From Thiotrichales bacterium (GTDB taxonomy: Bacteria; Pseudomonadota; Gammaproteobacteria; CAZUMV01), in the NCBI GenBank assembly GCA_012961935.1, contig DTYI01000133.1:1-43323 (forward strand): a DNA stretch of 43,323 nt. The letters are read 5' to 3'. Each line of letters begins with the position of its first letter. The stretch's first letter is position 1. Shown in pieces: positions 27,169 through 37,223 of this stretch. The notes under the pieces are model-generated. The model had not been told where the DNA came from and ran no database searches. It saw only the letters and a list, made by a program, of their open reading frames with translations. The position numbers and the translations under genes were made by a program.

Positions 27169-28290
27169 ATGATGAAGCATGTCCTGTTGATATGTGCTGT
27201 TGTACTGCTGTCTGCGTGTAACCCGTCTGAAAAAAATGAAGCAAATAAAAAGGAGGTGGCAGCAGCAACCGAAAATGAATTCAGCCGTGAAGAAGTTGAT
27301 CATGCGTTTGGTACGAAAGCAGGGAAAACGGTTTACCCGGAAACCGCAATCGACACCACGGCAACACCAAATATTGTCATTGACGAAAAGTCCAGCTCAG
27401 ACGAGCCGCTAAAGTTTTATGAAATTTCAAAAAATACCTTTATGTTTTTTGGAAACATTGCGGAGGTGGATGAGGTTAATCGGGGCAGCAATGGTAATGC
27501 TGGTTTTGTGATCACGGATGAAGGTGTCGTGGTGATTGATTCCCTGGGTTCCCCAAAACTTGGGAAACAAATCATCGCGAGTGTTAAGGAAAAAACTGAC
27601 AAACCAATTCGTTATTTAATTATTACCCACAACCATCCCGACCACGCATACGGCGCGCCTGTTTTTCGAATGCTAAAAGACGTAACAGTCATTGGTCATG
27701 AAGGCACGCTAAAATATTTAAACTCTGATCGCATCGATCATTCAGTCGCTTATCGCAAAACATTTATCGCTGCGGATATGGAAGGTTTTGAGGCCGTTGA
27801 GCCCGATGTGCTTGTTGGCGGTGAACGTTTTTCAAAACACAGTTTTACGCTGGGTGGAAAGACGTTTGATATCTACAACACGGGCGCACATCATTCTTAT
27901 GGTGATCTGGTTGTGCATCAGGTTGAAGATAATATCGTCTGGATTTCCGACCTGGCATTTAATCAGCGCGTGACCTTTATGGCGGATGGCGGTTCGCAGA
28001 CGGCGATAGAAGGCCAGAACTGGTTGCTGGAAAAATTCGCTGATGCAAAGTTAATGGTGCCGGGGCATGGCAGTGCTCAGACACCACCATTCGAAATGGT
28101 CAGTAAAACACGTAGCTATATGCAGCGTTTGCGTGAGGTGATGACTAAAGCAGTTGAAGAAGATGTTGAGTTACAGGACGCAGTCGAATCGAATGAATTT
28201 GAAGACTGGAAAGATGTTCGTCTGTATAAATTAAATCACCGAAAGAACCTGGAGTTTGTTTACAGGGAAATGGAACAGGAATTATTTTGA
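27169..28290 (+). CDS. MBL-fold metallo-hydrolase lipoprotein
   Basis: Lipobox LLSACNPS; ITHNHPDHAYG metal motif; YNTGAHHSYGDLVVH; VPGHG. Confidence 0.92.
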   Translation: MMKHVLLICAVVLLSACNPSEKNEANKKEVAAATENEFSREEVDHAFGTKAGKTVYPETAIDTTATPNIVIDEKSSSDEPLKFYEISKNTFMFFGNIAEVDEVNRGSNGNAGFVITDEGVVVIDSLGSPKLGKQIIASVKEKTDKPIRYLIITHNHPDHAYGAPVFRMLKDVTVIGHEGTLKYLNSDRIDHSVAYRKTFIAADMEGFEAVEPDVLVGGERFSKHSFTLGGKTFDIYNTGAHHSYGDLVVHQVEDNIVWISDLAFNQRVTFMADGGSQTAIEGQNWLLEKFADAKLMVPGHGSAQTPPFEMVSKTRSYMQRLREVMTKAVEEDVELQDAVESNEFEDWKDVRLYKLNHRKNLEFVYREMEQELF

Positions 28291-28296
28291 TAAAAT

Positions 28297-29271
28297 TTAA
28301 ACAGCTGTTGCTGTAAGAATTGCACGCAAAGGTGCTGGGTGTCCTTCAATTGTTTTATTTGGATCGTGCGGGTCAAGAAAGTCTGCCAGTGATTCAAATT
28401 CCATCCAGTCTGTTTGTCGTTGTTCTTCAGTTGTTGTTGGCGTGATATCGACAACTTTTATTTCATCAAACCCGCTGCGCTTAAGCCATGTAATTAGGGT
28501 TGGTGTGTCAGGAATAAACCAGACGTTACGCATTTTTGCATAGCGGCCTTCCGGCATGAAAACTTTTCCAACATTGCCGTCAATGATTAGTGTTTCCAGA
28601 ATTAATTCGCCACCAGGCCGCAGGCAGTCATGTAATTTGAATAAATGGCCCATGGGGGAACGGCGGTGGTAAAGTACGCCCATCGAGAAAACGCTGTCAA
28701 AGGCCTGTAAATTATTCGTCATATCTTCCAGCGTTTGTGGCAATACATCGATCAATAAATTATCCGTAAAATGTTTGATTGCGTGAAACTGCATCACATA
28801 GAGCATGGTGGGTTCAATGCCGATAACCTGTTTTGCCCCGGCACCCAATATCCGCCAGCAGTGGTAACCACTACCACAGCCAACGTCCAGAACCTGCCGC
28901 CCGGTTAACGGCTGAATGTGGTCTTTCAGGCGATCCCATTTCCAGTCTGAATGCCATTCTGTTTCGATGTGGATGCCAAAAATATCGAATGGCCCTTTGC
29001 GCCAGGGGTGTAGTTTGCGTAGTGTGTTTTCAAGCTGATTATGTTGTGAGTGACTCAGCTCTTCTTGTGCGCCTATTTTGACAAATGACTGGTCTAAAGC
29101 GATATCCGTTGTTTTAATCTTCGGTAACTCTGCAAGTATTTCCAGCCACTCGTTCAGGCGGCCATGTTTTTTGCTGGTCAGTTCATTATTTATTTTATCT
29201 GGCAGCGTTTCCAGCCAGGGCGCGAGCGATGATTCTGAAAGCCGCTCGTAAAGGTGTTTGTAATTAATCAT
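28297..29271 (-). CDS. cmoB: tRNA 5-methoxyuridine(34)/uridine 5-oxyacetic acid(34) synthase CmoB
   Basis: LHPWRKGPFDIFGIHIETEWHSDWKWDRL, VLDVGCGSGYHCWRILGAGA, MGVLYHRRSPMGHL. Confidence 0.95.
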   Translation of the reverse strand: MINYKHLYERLSESSLAPWLETLPDKINNELTSKKHGRLNEWLEILAELPKIKTTDIALDQSFVKIGAQEELSHSQHNQLENTLRKLHPWRKGPFDIFGIHIETEWHSDWKWDRLKDHIQPLTGRQVLDVGCGSGYHCWRILGAGAKQVIGIEPTMLYVMQFHAIKHFTDNLLIDVLPQTLEDMTNNLQAFDSVFSMGVLYHRRSPMGHLFKLHDCLRPGGELILETLIIDGNVGKVFMPEGRYAKMRNVWFIPDTPTLITWLKRSGFDEIKVVDITPTTTEEQRQTDWMEFESLADFLDPHDPNKTIEGHPAPLRAILTATAV

Positions 29272-29331
29272 TAACAGGGGTGAATACTGTGGTGAAATAT
29301 TGCGCCCATGATAATGAATAAAAATTAAATA

Positions 29332-29760
29332 ATGAACTGGAAACGCTGGCTATTGCCGTTACTTTTGAGTGCGACTGCGCTGGCTTTTCAATATCTCCCT
29401 GAGAGTGGTGTTTTAAACATCACCACGCACAGTGCGGGCGAGGTGCTAGAGGCCTATGAAAATCAGCGGTCTGGTCTTTGGGTCGGCGTGTCAGGAGAGG
29501 TGGTCAGGATTATGAAGGATGACAATTTGGGTTCACGTCATCAGCGATTCATCTTGCGTCTCGAGAATGGACATACCGTTTTAGTCTCACACAATATTGA
29601 TCTGGCGCCGCGACTGCCTTTGCAGGAAGGTGATCAACCTGAGTTGAGAGGGCGTTATGAATGGAATCATAAAGGTGGCGTTATCCATTGGACGCACCAT
29701 GACCCGAAAGGCCAGTTGCCAGGCGGGTGGATTACGCTAAAAGGTAGAAAATATCAATAG
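29332..29760 (+). CDS. DUF3465-like protein
   Basis: GSRHQRFILRLENGHTVLVSHNIDLAPRLP...YEWNHKGGVIHWTHHDP. Confidence 0.8.
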   Translation: MNWKRWLLPLLLSATALAFQYLPESGVLNITTHSAGEVLEAYENQRSGLWVGVSGEVVRIMKDDNLGSRHQRFILRLENGHTVLVSHNIDLAPRLPLQEGDQPELRGRYEWNHKGGVIHWTHHDPKGQLPGGWITLKGRKYQ

Positions 29761-29822
29761 GCAGATTTACAAAGTGTGACTCGCGCCACCTTCTGGAAAT
29801 ATACTATACTTGAGGTACAAGC

Positions 29823-30041
29823 ATGGAGAACAGAATGCAGATGAGCACAATAGACAGGACGCCGACGGCAGGGTGTAGAAGGGCAGTAATGGATCGTAGG
29901 GTGAATGAGAAACTGGCAAAGTTTCCGTTGATTGATTCTAATGGTATCTATGTCGTCAGCGACAGGCGCAGGCTCCCGGACAGGCGAGTGAATGGTATCG
30001 TTGTTTCCTGGGGGGTTAATATCGATATAGATTCAGATTAA
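29823..30041 (+). CDS. Small hypothetical protein with repeated DRR motifs
   Basis: ATG ORF 72 aa; RRAVMDRRVNEKL...VVSDRRRLPDRRVNG. Confidence 0.5.
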   Translation: MENRMQMSTIDRTPTAGCRRAVMDRRVNEKLAKFPLIDSNGIYVVSDRRRLPDRRVNGIVVSWGVNIDIDSD

Positions 30042-30072
30042 CCTTTTTGGGTTGATCAAGGGCTTATGTGGC

Positions 30073-30564
30073 CTATTTTTCCTGTTCGAGTTCCTGAAGT
30101 TCGGCGTCCCTTATACCGTTGATGGTGGCTTCAATGTGAAGCGTTTTGCCTGCCAAGGGGTGGTTAAGATCGATAAGTACTTCGTTTCCCTCAACACTCA
30201 GAACGGTTACGAGCTGTACGCCACTTCCGGTTGGAATTTCAAACAGCATGCCGGCTGTAATGTCATGGGTTGTTTCGAATAATGCAGCCTCCAGGGTCGT
30301 GGTTTTTTCTGCATCATGCTCTCCATAAGCTTGTTCTGGAAGTAGCGTGACTTTTGCGGTATCACCGGCTGATTTCCCTTCGAGCGCCTCTTGTAATTCA
30401 CTGAATAATTTTTTCCCCCCGTGCACATAGCTTAGCGGGGCGGAATCACTGGTTGAGTCAAGCAGGTCGCCATTGTCGTCCTTGATGGTATAGTCAATTT
30501 CTATGACTTTGCCTGATGCTACGACAGACTCCTTTTCTACGTTTTTTCCAAATTTCATCTGCAT
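30073..30564 (-). CDS. FKBP-type peptidyl-prolyl cis-trans isomerase, SlyD-like
   Basis: IDYTIKDDNGDLLDSTSDSAPLSYVHGGKKLFSELQEALEGKSAGD; DLNHPLAGKTLHIEATINGIRDA. Confidence 0.92.
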   Translation of the reverse strand: MQMKFGKNVEKESVVASGKVIEIDYTIKDDNGDLLDSTSDSAPLSYVHGGKKLFSELQEALEGKSAGDTAKVTLLPEQAYGEHDAEKTTTLEAALFETTHDITAGMLFEIPTGSGVQLVTVLSVEGNEVLIDLNHPLAGKTLHIEATINGIRDAELQELEQEK

Positions 30565-30677
30565 AATCCTCTAACACGCTTTACAGCCATATTACCTAAC
30601 TGTCTGGTCAGGAACCAGTACCGGGAACTCTGGAATAGAACAGGTATGTATTTTTGTGACCTGTTTGGAGCATCAGT

Positions 30678-31160
30678 TCACCTTGTCAATAAATGCGGTG
30701 TGTGCTTTTTCAGCCACGTCCTGGCTTCTTCGGCATCCTGCTCGAACCATGCCTGAGTACTACCCAGCCTGAAACTGTAGCCCCAGGTATCCATATCTTC
30801 CATACAGGTAGCTGCGCTATAACCTTGAATCTGATCAGCCAGCAGGATCTGTAAGTAACAGACCGCATTTTCCTCATCATAATCACCACCCGCATCGGTA
30901 TGCAGATTTACTCTTCGTGCATCAGGCATACAAATATAATGACAGGCTTCGTGCAGGAGAGAATGTATCGGGGTATCGGCACGAACATAGAGCTGGTTGC
31001 TGATCAGCCCGGCTTCGGGGTTTCCCCAGAATGAGCCTGGTATATCGTTGTTTAGCGGGACGTGGTGAATTGTCAGGCCATGGTTGGCCAGAAGTGCAGC
31101 AATGTCATTTTTATTTAAGTCATTGAAATAAATCATATTTGTCTGGGTTCTAGTCGTCAT
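30678..31160 (-). CDS. Hypothetical protein with HExxH motif (small zincin-like)
   Basis: PIHSLLHEACHYICMPDARR. Confidence 0.65.
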   Translation of the reverse strand: MTTRTQTNMIYFNDLNKNDIAALLANHGLTIHHVPLNNDIPGSFWGNPEAGLISNQLYVRADTPIHSLLHEACHYICMPDARRVNLHTDAGGDYDEENAVCYLQILLADQIQGYSAATCMEDMDTWGYSFRLGSTQAWFEQDAEEARTWLKKHTPHLLTR

Positions 31161-31301
31161 TTCTACAAATTACCAAATGGATCACATAAACCCTGGAACC
31201 CTTTTGTAAGAATGATTGTCTACTTTTTACAACAGTGTTATTTTAAAACATCAGTTTAGCTGACAGATTACAGGAAACCTGATTGTTCAGGGCGGGTTTT
31301 T

Positions 31302-31943
31302 ATGAAAGGGCAAACATCAAAATCGATAATCCGACATGCACAGCAAGGCATTTTGATATGTCTGTTTTTTGGCGTGGTGATTCCGGCTTTCGCTGGTCCT
31401 TATGTCGATTATGGTGTTTCTAACCTGCTTGAAAATTCTCAGGCGACCCGGCAGTTTAATCAGCGTTTTGGTTTCAGTTCCAGCCTGTATCATGATGACA
31501 TCATCGCTTCCTCATTTTTTGAGCTACAGCGGGAAATTGATACGGTTTCGCTACTTTCTGACTGGTACCCGAGGCATGGCTTGTTCCGTCTGAGTGCTGG
31601 CGTTCTTTACCAGCCTGAAGATATAAAACAAAAACAACATAAGCAACCGTTTCAGCTTCCGTTGCTGCTCCCCAATATCGAGACGGGTTTTTCTGGTCTG
31701 TCAACAGATGGCGTATCGCCTTATGTCGGGCTTGGCTGGGGGAACAATCAGTGGCAAGGATCAAAGCTGGGTTTCAATGTTGATATGGGTGTGCTTTATC
31801 AGCCTGATGAAAGGCTACTGGATAATAAAGCTGTTGACGCCTACAGGGAAAATACCAAACCCTCCGCGAATAACTTTCTTCGCAGCCTGGAAGACCTTGA
31901 ACTCTCACCTGTCTTTTCGCTGGGTGTTTCCTATAACTTTTAG
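31302..31943 (+). CDS. Putative outer-membrane beta-barrel protein
   Basis: Signal peptide; PYVGLGWGNNQWQGSKLGFNVDMGVLYQ; terminal aromatic (SYNF). Confidence 0.75.
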   Translation: MKGQTSKSIIRHAQQGILICLFFGVVIPAFAGPYVDYGVSNLLENSQATRQFNQRFGFSSSLYHDDIIASSFFELQREIDTVSLLSDWYPRHGLFRLSAGVLYQPEDIKQKQHKQPFQLPLLLPNIETGFSGLSTDGVSPYVGLGWGNNQWQGSKLGFNVDMGVLYQPDERLLDNKAVDAYRENTKPSANNFLRSLEDLELSPVFSLGVSYNF

Positions 31944-32040
31944 TCATACCCGCGCGCAAAAAAACTGGCCTGATTGCAAACAGGTGTAATTCTGCTATCT
32001 TTGCGATTGTCATGAAAATATAAACAGAAAGGAACAAGCA

Positions 32041-32853
32041 ATGACCGAGAATCCTTACCAACCACCTAAAGTGACTGTGTCAGACCCAGTTGATATGAGT
32101 GAGAGTGGGCTAGTCGAACCCAAAAAACTATCAGCAGGCAGAGGCTGGGGCTGGATTCAGGATGCCTTTAAATATTTTATGAGCAGTCCAGCCATCTGGA
32201 TTGTAAACGTGATTATTCTGCTTGTGATCATGATGGTACTGGCCTTTATTCCACTTATCGGCAGCCTGGCGGCTAATATTCTTGCGCCCATCTTCACGGG
32301 TGGTCTGATGCTAGGTTGTGCAGCACAGGATCGGGGCGAACAACTGACTGTCGGGCATTTATTTGAGGGGTTCCAGAAAAACACCGGTAACCTTGCGATG
32401 GTCGGTGTGTTGTATATGGTCGCTATGATTGTGGTTGTTGTCATTATAACTTTGCTGATGATGGTGATGGGAGGGGGATCTGGATTGTTTCCCATGATGG
32501 CCGGAATAGACTCTGACGCAGGCCCTTCACCTGATCAAGTTCAGTCGCTATTTGCGGTGGGTGGTATTGCAATATTAATTGGCCTGGCTTTGATTGTTCC
32601 GGTGGTAATGGCCTATTTTTTCGCGCCAGCTTTAGTTGTCCACCACGATCTGGGTGCGATTGAAGCGATGAAATTAAGCTTTAAAGGTTGCCTGAAAAAT
32701 ATTATCCCGTTTCTGATTTATGGCGTCATCGCTGTCGTGTTGGCAATTGTTGCCAGTGTCCCTTTCTTTTTAGGCTGGCTGGTTTTAGCGCCAGTACTGA
32801 CAGCCGCAATTTATGTGGCTTATAAAGAAATTTTCACTGAAAAAATCGAATAA
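32041..32853 (+). CDS. BPSS1780-like multipass membrane protein
   Basis: NPYQPPKV N-terminus; GWGWIQDAFKYFMSSPAIWI; TGGLMLGCAAQDRGEQLTVGHLFEGFQ. Confidence 0.8.
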   Translation: MTENPYQPPKVTVSDPVDMSESGLVEPKKLSAGRGWGWIQDAFKYFMSSPAIWIVNVIILLVIMMVLAFIPLIGSLAANILAPIFTGGLMLGCAAQDRGEQLTVGHLFEGFQKNTGNLAMVGVLYMVAMIVVVVIITLLMMVMGGGSGLFPMMAGIDSDAGPSPDQVQSLFAVGGIAILIGLALIVPVVMAYFFAPALVVHHDLGAIEAMKLSFKGCLKNIIPFLIYGVIAVVLAIVASVPFFLGWLVLAPVLTAAIYVAYKEIFTEKIE

Positions 32854-32897
32854 TTCAGCGTTAAAAACATCCCTTTAGTTGGAGTGCTTTCACTGGT

Positions 32898-33959
32898 TTA
32901 TTCTTCCAGCAACTTTAGTTGAGTATCCTTTGAAGCGGTATCAAACTGCATGCCGATACCGACCAGCCGAACGGGTTGTTGACATTTCCCCCATGCTTCA
33001 AGCAATAGCTTTTTATACAGGGATTGCCTGGATTTTAATGCAGGTATCTGATGAGTCGTCACTCTAAAGTCATAATACTTCAGCTTAATGAAAATGGTCT
33101 TGACAGGTCCCGGAGGTTTTTGCTGGATATTTTCATAGCGGTGTTGTAATTCTGTAAAAAGGTCGGGCAGGGTGTCTAGCAATTCTTTTTCGTTGCGCAG
33201 ATTTTTTTCAAAAGTCCGTTCAACACTAAGCGATTTTCTGATGCGTTTTGTTTTAACGGGACGCTCATCAACTCCGCGCGCATAGCCGTAGAGACTTTCA
33301 CCTAATTTCCCAAACTGTTGCAATAGTTTTTCAGCCGACCATTGTTGCAAGTCAGCACAAGTTTCTACATGTAAAAGTTTTAATTTCTTTTCGGTGACAG
33401 GCCCCACTCCGGGAATTTTACCAACGGGCAGGGCGCTGACAAAATCATAGACTTCATCGGGGGTAATGACAAATTGTCCATTCGGTTTGTTCCAGTCGCT
33501 AGCAACTTTGGCCAGGAATTTATTCGGTGCGATGCCTGCTGACGCGGTTAATTTTTGCTGTGAAAAAATATCTTTTCGAATTGCTTTTGCAATTAAGGTG
33601 GCGCTGCCCTGATGCAAGTCTACTTCGCTCACATCCAGAAAAGCTTCATCCAGAGACAGGGGTTCGATAAGCTGCGTATAGCGTTGAAAAATTTTATGAA
33701 TTTCAGCGGAGGCTTTTTTATATTTATCCATGTGTACCGGCAGCAGCACAACTTTGGGGCAAAGTTTCAAAGCCTGCGCGGAAGGCATGGCAGAATGCAG
33801 GCCGTATTTTCGGGCAATATAATTACAGGTGGTCAGCACGCCGCGCCCGTCTGGACGGCCGCCGACAGCAACGGGTTTGTTGGCCAGATCAGGCCGGTCA
33901 CGAATTTCAATCGCCGCGTAAAAGCAATCCATATCGACATGGATTATTTTTCGCTGCAC
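32898..33959 (-). CDS. dinB: DNA polymerase IV
   Basis: IIHVDMDCFYAAIEIRDRP, IEPLSLDEAFLDVS. Confidence 0.96.
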   Translation of the reverse strand: MQRKIIHVDMDCFYAAIEIRDRPDLANKPVAVGGRPDGRGVLTTCNYIARKYGLHSAMPSAQALKLCPKVVLLPVHMDKYKKASAEIHKIFQRYTQLIEPLSLDEAFLDVSEVDLHQGSATLIAKAIRKDIFSQQKLTASAGIAPNKFLAKVASDWNKPNGQFVITPDEVYDFVSALPVGKIPGVGPVTEKKLKLLHVETCADLQQWSAEKLLQQFGKLGESLYGYARGVDERPVKTKRIRKSLSVERTFEKNLRNEKELLDTLPDLFTELQHRYENIQQKPPGPVKTIFIKLKYYDFRVTTHQIPALKSRQSLYKKLLLEAWGKCQQPVRLVGIGMQFDTASKDTQLKLLEE

Positions 33960-33962
33960 GAG

Positions 33963-34205
33963 TTAACCTTGTTGCTCAGCCCACTCCTCAGGCGTGTAGG
34001 CTTTAATGGTCAGCGCATGAATTGCACCGCTGGCAATATGCTCGTTCAGTAGCTTGTAGACAAGCTGGTGTTCTTTGACCATGCTGAGTCCTTCAAAAGC
34101 CGAGCTGATGACAGTGGCTTCAAATTTGCTGCCGTCGCCTGTGACAATGGCCTGACTGTCAGCAAGGCTGGATTCAATAATTTTCTGGATGTCGTCCGGG
34201 TTCAT
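33963..34205 (-). CDS. BolA family protein (IbaG-like)
   Basis: VTGDGSKFEATVIS...FEGLSMVKEHQLVYKLL...IHALTIKAYTPEEW. Confidence 0.93.
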   Translation of the reverse strand: MNPDDIQKIIESSLADSQAIVTGDGSKFEATVISSAFEGLSMVKEHQLVYKLLNEHIASGAIHALTIKAYTPEEWAEQQG

Positions 34206-34224
34206 AATAATGGTATCGATATTG

Positions 34225-35559
34225 TTAGCGGTGAAATTTTAAACGATGACCGGGCTGAGAAGAAATAAAATTCCCGTCGTGATAAACCAGTTCACCCGAG
34301 ACCATCGTGCTGTGAATACGTGAGCGAAAACGGTAACCATCAAAAGGTGTCCAGCCGCACTTTGACAGTGCCGTGTCATGACTTGCCAGCGTTGGCTGAT
34401 TCAAGTCGATCAGCACCAGATCAGCCCAGTAACCTTCGCGTATGTAACCGCGTTCATGAATATTAAAACATTCTGCAACAGCATGGCTGGTTTTGTGCGC
34501 AATAAAAGGCAGAGTAAACTCACCATCATGATAATGTTCCAGCACAACCAGCAGCGCATGTTGCACCAGTGGCAAGCCGGAGGGTGCCTGAAAATAATTG
34601 CCCTGTTTTTCCTCCCAGCTGTGTGGTGCGTGGTCGGTGGCAATCAGATCGAGACGATTTTCATGCAAGGCCTGAATAATGGCAGCTTTATCTGCTGCTG
34701 TTTTAATCGCGGGGTTACATTTTATTAACGCGCCTTTTTCAGCGTAGTCTTCGTCGCTGAAATGCAGGAAGTGTACGCAGGCTTCAGCCGTGATTTTTTT
34801 ATTTGTCAGTGGTTCGGCGTCAAAACCTAGTGCTTCTTCTGCTGTTGTGATGTGTAAAACATGCAGGCGTGAATCAAAACGTTTCGCCAGCTCAATGGCG
34901 AGTTGGGATGATTTAATACAGGCTTCGCGTGAACGAATTTCCGGGTGCAGTTCAATCGGGATATCGTCGCCATATTTTTCGCGCATTTTGGCTTCGTTGG
35001 CGAGAATGGTTGGCGTGTCTTCGCAATGCGTCGCGATCAGTGTCGGCGCATGCTCGAAAATGCCTTCTAGTGTCGCCGGATCATCGACCAGCATATTGCC
35101 GGTCGATGCGCCCATGAAAACTTTTATGCCACAGGCTGCTTTGGGGTCGAGGCGTTTAATGTTTTCCAGATTATTGTTGGCCGCGCCGAAATAGAACGAA
35201 TAATTAGCTAACGATTTTTGACTGGCGAGGCTGTATTTTTCTTCGAGTATTTCCGAGGTTAAAGTATTTGGAATCGTGTTCGGCATGTCCATGAAGCTGG
35301 TGATGCCGCCGGCAACCGCCGCTCGAGATTCGGTTGCCAGCTCACCCTTGTGCGTCAGGCCGGGTTCGCGAAAATGTACCTGGCTGTCGATCATGCCTGG
35401 AAATAAAGCCATGCCTTTGGCGTCTATGGTGGTGTCTGCATCGTAGCTGGACAAATCACCAGCGATTTTTTCAAAACGGCCATTTTTAATCAGCACATCG
35501 CCTTCGGTGATGTCGCCTTCGTTGACAATTTTTGCATTCAGAATCAAATATGTGCTCAT
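34225..35559 (-). CDS. pyrC: Dihydroorotase
   Basis: PGMIDSQVHFREPGLTHKGE, GIKVFMGASTGNML, LIATDHAPHSWEEKQ. Confidence 0.92.
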   Translation of the reverse strand: MSTYLILNAKIVNEGDITEGDVLIKNGRFEKIAGDLSSYDADTTIDAKGMALFPGMIDSQVHFREPGLTHKGELATESRAAVAGGITSFMDMPNTIPNTLTSEILEEKYSLASQKSLANYSFYFGAANNNLENIKRLDPKAACGIKVFMGASTGNMLVDDPATLEGIFEHAPTLIATHCEDTPTILANEAKMREKYGDDIPIELHPEIRSREACIKSSQLAIELAKRFDSRLHVLHITTAEEALGFDAEPLTNKKITAEACVHFLHFSDEDYAEKGALIKCNPAIKTAADKAAIIQALHENRLDLIATDHAPHSWEEKQGNYFQAPSGLPLVQHALLVVLEHYHDGEFTLPFIAHKTSHAVAECFNIHERGYIREGYWADLVLIDLNQPTLASHDTALSKCGWTPFDGYRFRSRIHSTMVSGELVYHDGNFISSQPGHRLKFHR

Positions 35560-35586
35560 ATTCTCTAGCATACCTGAATTAGTGGC

Positions 35587-36195
35587 TTATAAGAACGAAG
35601 AGCCGGGTTGGGTGAGGAATTCTATTTCTTCAGCTGTGGACTTTCGTCCAAGTATGGCGTTGAGATCGGGAAAACGACCAAAGCGGTCGATAACTTCCTT
35701 GTGTCGGATGGCGAAGTTCAGGGTTGAGGCATATTCATGGCGGATAGCTTCCGGCAGGCTGTCAATCAGTGCGGTAAAAGCGGCCACGCTTTGTATTTGT
35801 ACTTCGCGGTCTTCTGCATGCTCAAGCGGCAAGTAATAGAAAACACGCTGGGCCGGCAGCAATTTTTTATCATAACCTTTTTTAATGCCTTCAAATACAA
35901 GCTGCTGCGCCTGTTTATCCTGTGCAAATGCGCGCGCAGTCTCACGATAAATATGACGTGAAAACTGATCCAGTAAAATAACCAGGGCCAGTGAAGTCAG
36001 CGGTTGTTGCTGCCAGTGGTTCAGTTTGTTTTCGTAAGTTTGCTGGTGCAGTTTTCCAAAACGCTGGGTGATGATTTTGTCGTAAGCTTTGCCATTGCGA
36101 AACCAAATTTCCGATTGTGTTTTGGGGTAGTGCAATCCCAGTTCTTTTTCTCCAAACCAGAATTCCAGGATTTCTTTAGCTGCGTCTGTGTTCAA
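35587..36195 (-). CDS. DUF924 family protein
   Basis: EILEFWFGEKE, LVILLDQFSRHIYRETARAFAQD, FYYLPLEHAED. Confidence 0.93.
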   Translation of the reverse strand: MNTDAAKEILEFWFGEKELGLHYPKTQSEIWFRNGKAYDKIITQRFGKLHQQTYENKLNHWQQQPLTSLALVILLDQFSRHIYRETARAFAQDKQAQQLVFEGIKKGYDKKLLPAQRVFYYLPLEHAEDREVQIQSVAAFTALIDSLPEAIRHEYASTLNFAIRHKEVIDRFGRFPDLNAILGRKSTAEEIEFLTQPGSSFL

Positions 36196-36673
36196 TGACT
36201 TTGAGCTTGGGGCCGTCTAATGCGTATGCTTTAGCAAAACCTTGTACATAATTTCCGCTGAGCACTTCAAAACGGATCAGGTGAAAATCGGGCAGGCTTT
36301 TTAGTAGTTCGATGGTGTTGCCGAAGCGGGCTTCCATTTGATCAAGCATTGCAGGCCAGTCAGGGTTTTCGCGTGGTATGAAGGTGGCTTGTGTTTCAAG
36401 GGTGAGGCGTTGTCGGGCGAAGATGTTTTTGCTGTCTGTTTCAGCAGCGGTAAACATCAGGCTGGCGCGCGGATTGGTTAACAGGTTTTTTGTATGCTGA
36501 GCCAGTTCACTGACGAAGACGTATAAGTGCCCTTGCTCGTCTCGCAGAAAAGGAGCATAACTGCAATCGGGCTGGCCATCTTTTGATACAGTGGCCAGCA
36601 GCAGCGTTTTGAATTGCTCAAGAAAAGCATTGGCTTCCGCTTGCAGGGCTTGACTGCTTGATAGTGTTGGCAT
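36176..36673 (-). CDS. HugZ-like pyridoxamine 5'-phosphate oxidase-fold protein
   Basis: FKTLLLATVSKDGQPDCSYAPFLRDEQGHLYVFVSELAQHTKNLLTNPRASLMF. Confidence 0.88.
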   Translation of the reverse strand: MPTLSSSQALQAEANAFLEQFKTLLLATVSKDGQPDCSYAPFLRDEQGHLYVFVSELAQHTKNLLTNPRASLMFTAAETDSKNIFARQRLTLETQATFIPRENPDWPAMLDQMEARFGNTIELLKSLPDFHLIRFEVLSGNYVQGFAKAYALDGPKLKVIEHRRS

Positions 36674-36734
36674 TAGAAAAAAGCAAAACCATGTGCAGGG
36701 ATTGCACCTGCACATGATCGATTAAGCGCTGTAG

Positions 36735-37178
36735 TCAGGCCGTCATATTTTCTTTGGGTATGCGTATGACCTGACCGGGATAAATCAGATCAGGATCTTT
36801 TATGACCTCCCGGTTAGCCTCGAACAGTTTGGGATAATCCATCGCGTTGCCGTAGAAGTTTTTGGCGATTTTCGAAAGGCTGTCACCCTTCTGGATGGTG
36901 TAATACTCGACTTCTACAACAGCTGCAGGTGCATTGATTGCGCTGATATCGACCTGCTCGACGCCATCAACGTTACCCGCCATTAAAATGGCCTTTTCCA
37001 TGGCCTCGGCTGACTGCGCATTGCCGCTGAGGACGACCTTGCCCTCCTCATAAACAACCTGCAGGCCATCCATGCCCGGATTGTCTTCTTCGATATGCGC
37101 TTTGATTTTTTCGGCAGGATCATCGTTCTTGCCGAACAGTTTTTTACCAATATTTTTGGCGAATGCAAAAAGCCCCAT
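36735..37178 (-). CDS. BON + LysM domain protein
   Basis: BON-like LQVVYEEGKVVLSGNAQSAEAMEKAI; LysM YYTIQKGDSLSKIAKNFYGNAMDYPKLFEANREVIKDPDLIYPGQVIRIP. Confidence 0.93.
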   Translation of the reverse strand: MGLFAFAKNIGKKLFGKNDDPAEKIKAHIEEDNPGMDGLQVVYEEGKVVLSGNAQSAEAMEKAILMAGNVDGVEQVDISAINAPAAVVEVEYYTIQKGDSLSKIAKNFYGNAMDYPKLFEANREVIKDPDLIYPGQVIRIPKENMTA

Positions 37179-37223
37179 GGTGTGCTCCTCTGGTTATAAA
37201 AATCTTGATTAGTTGATATTGCT

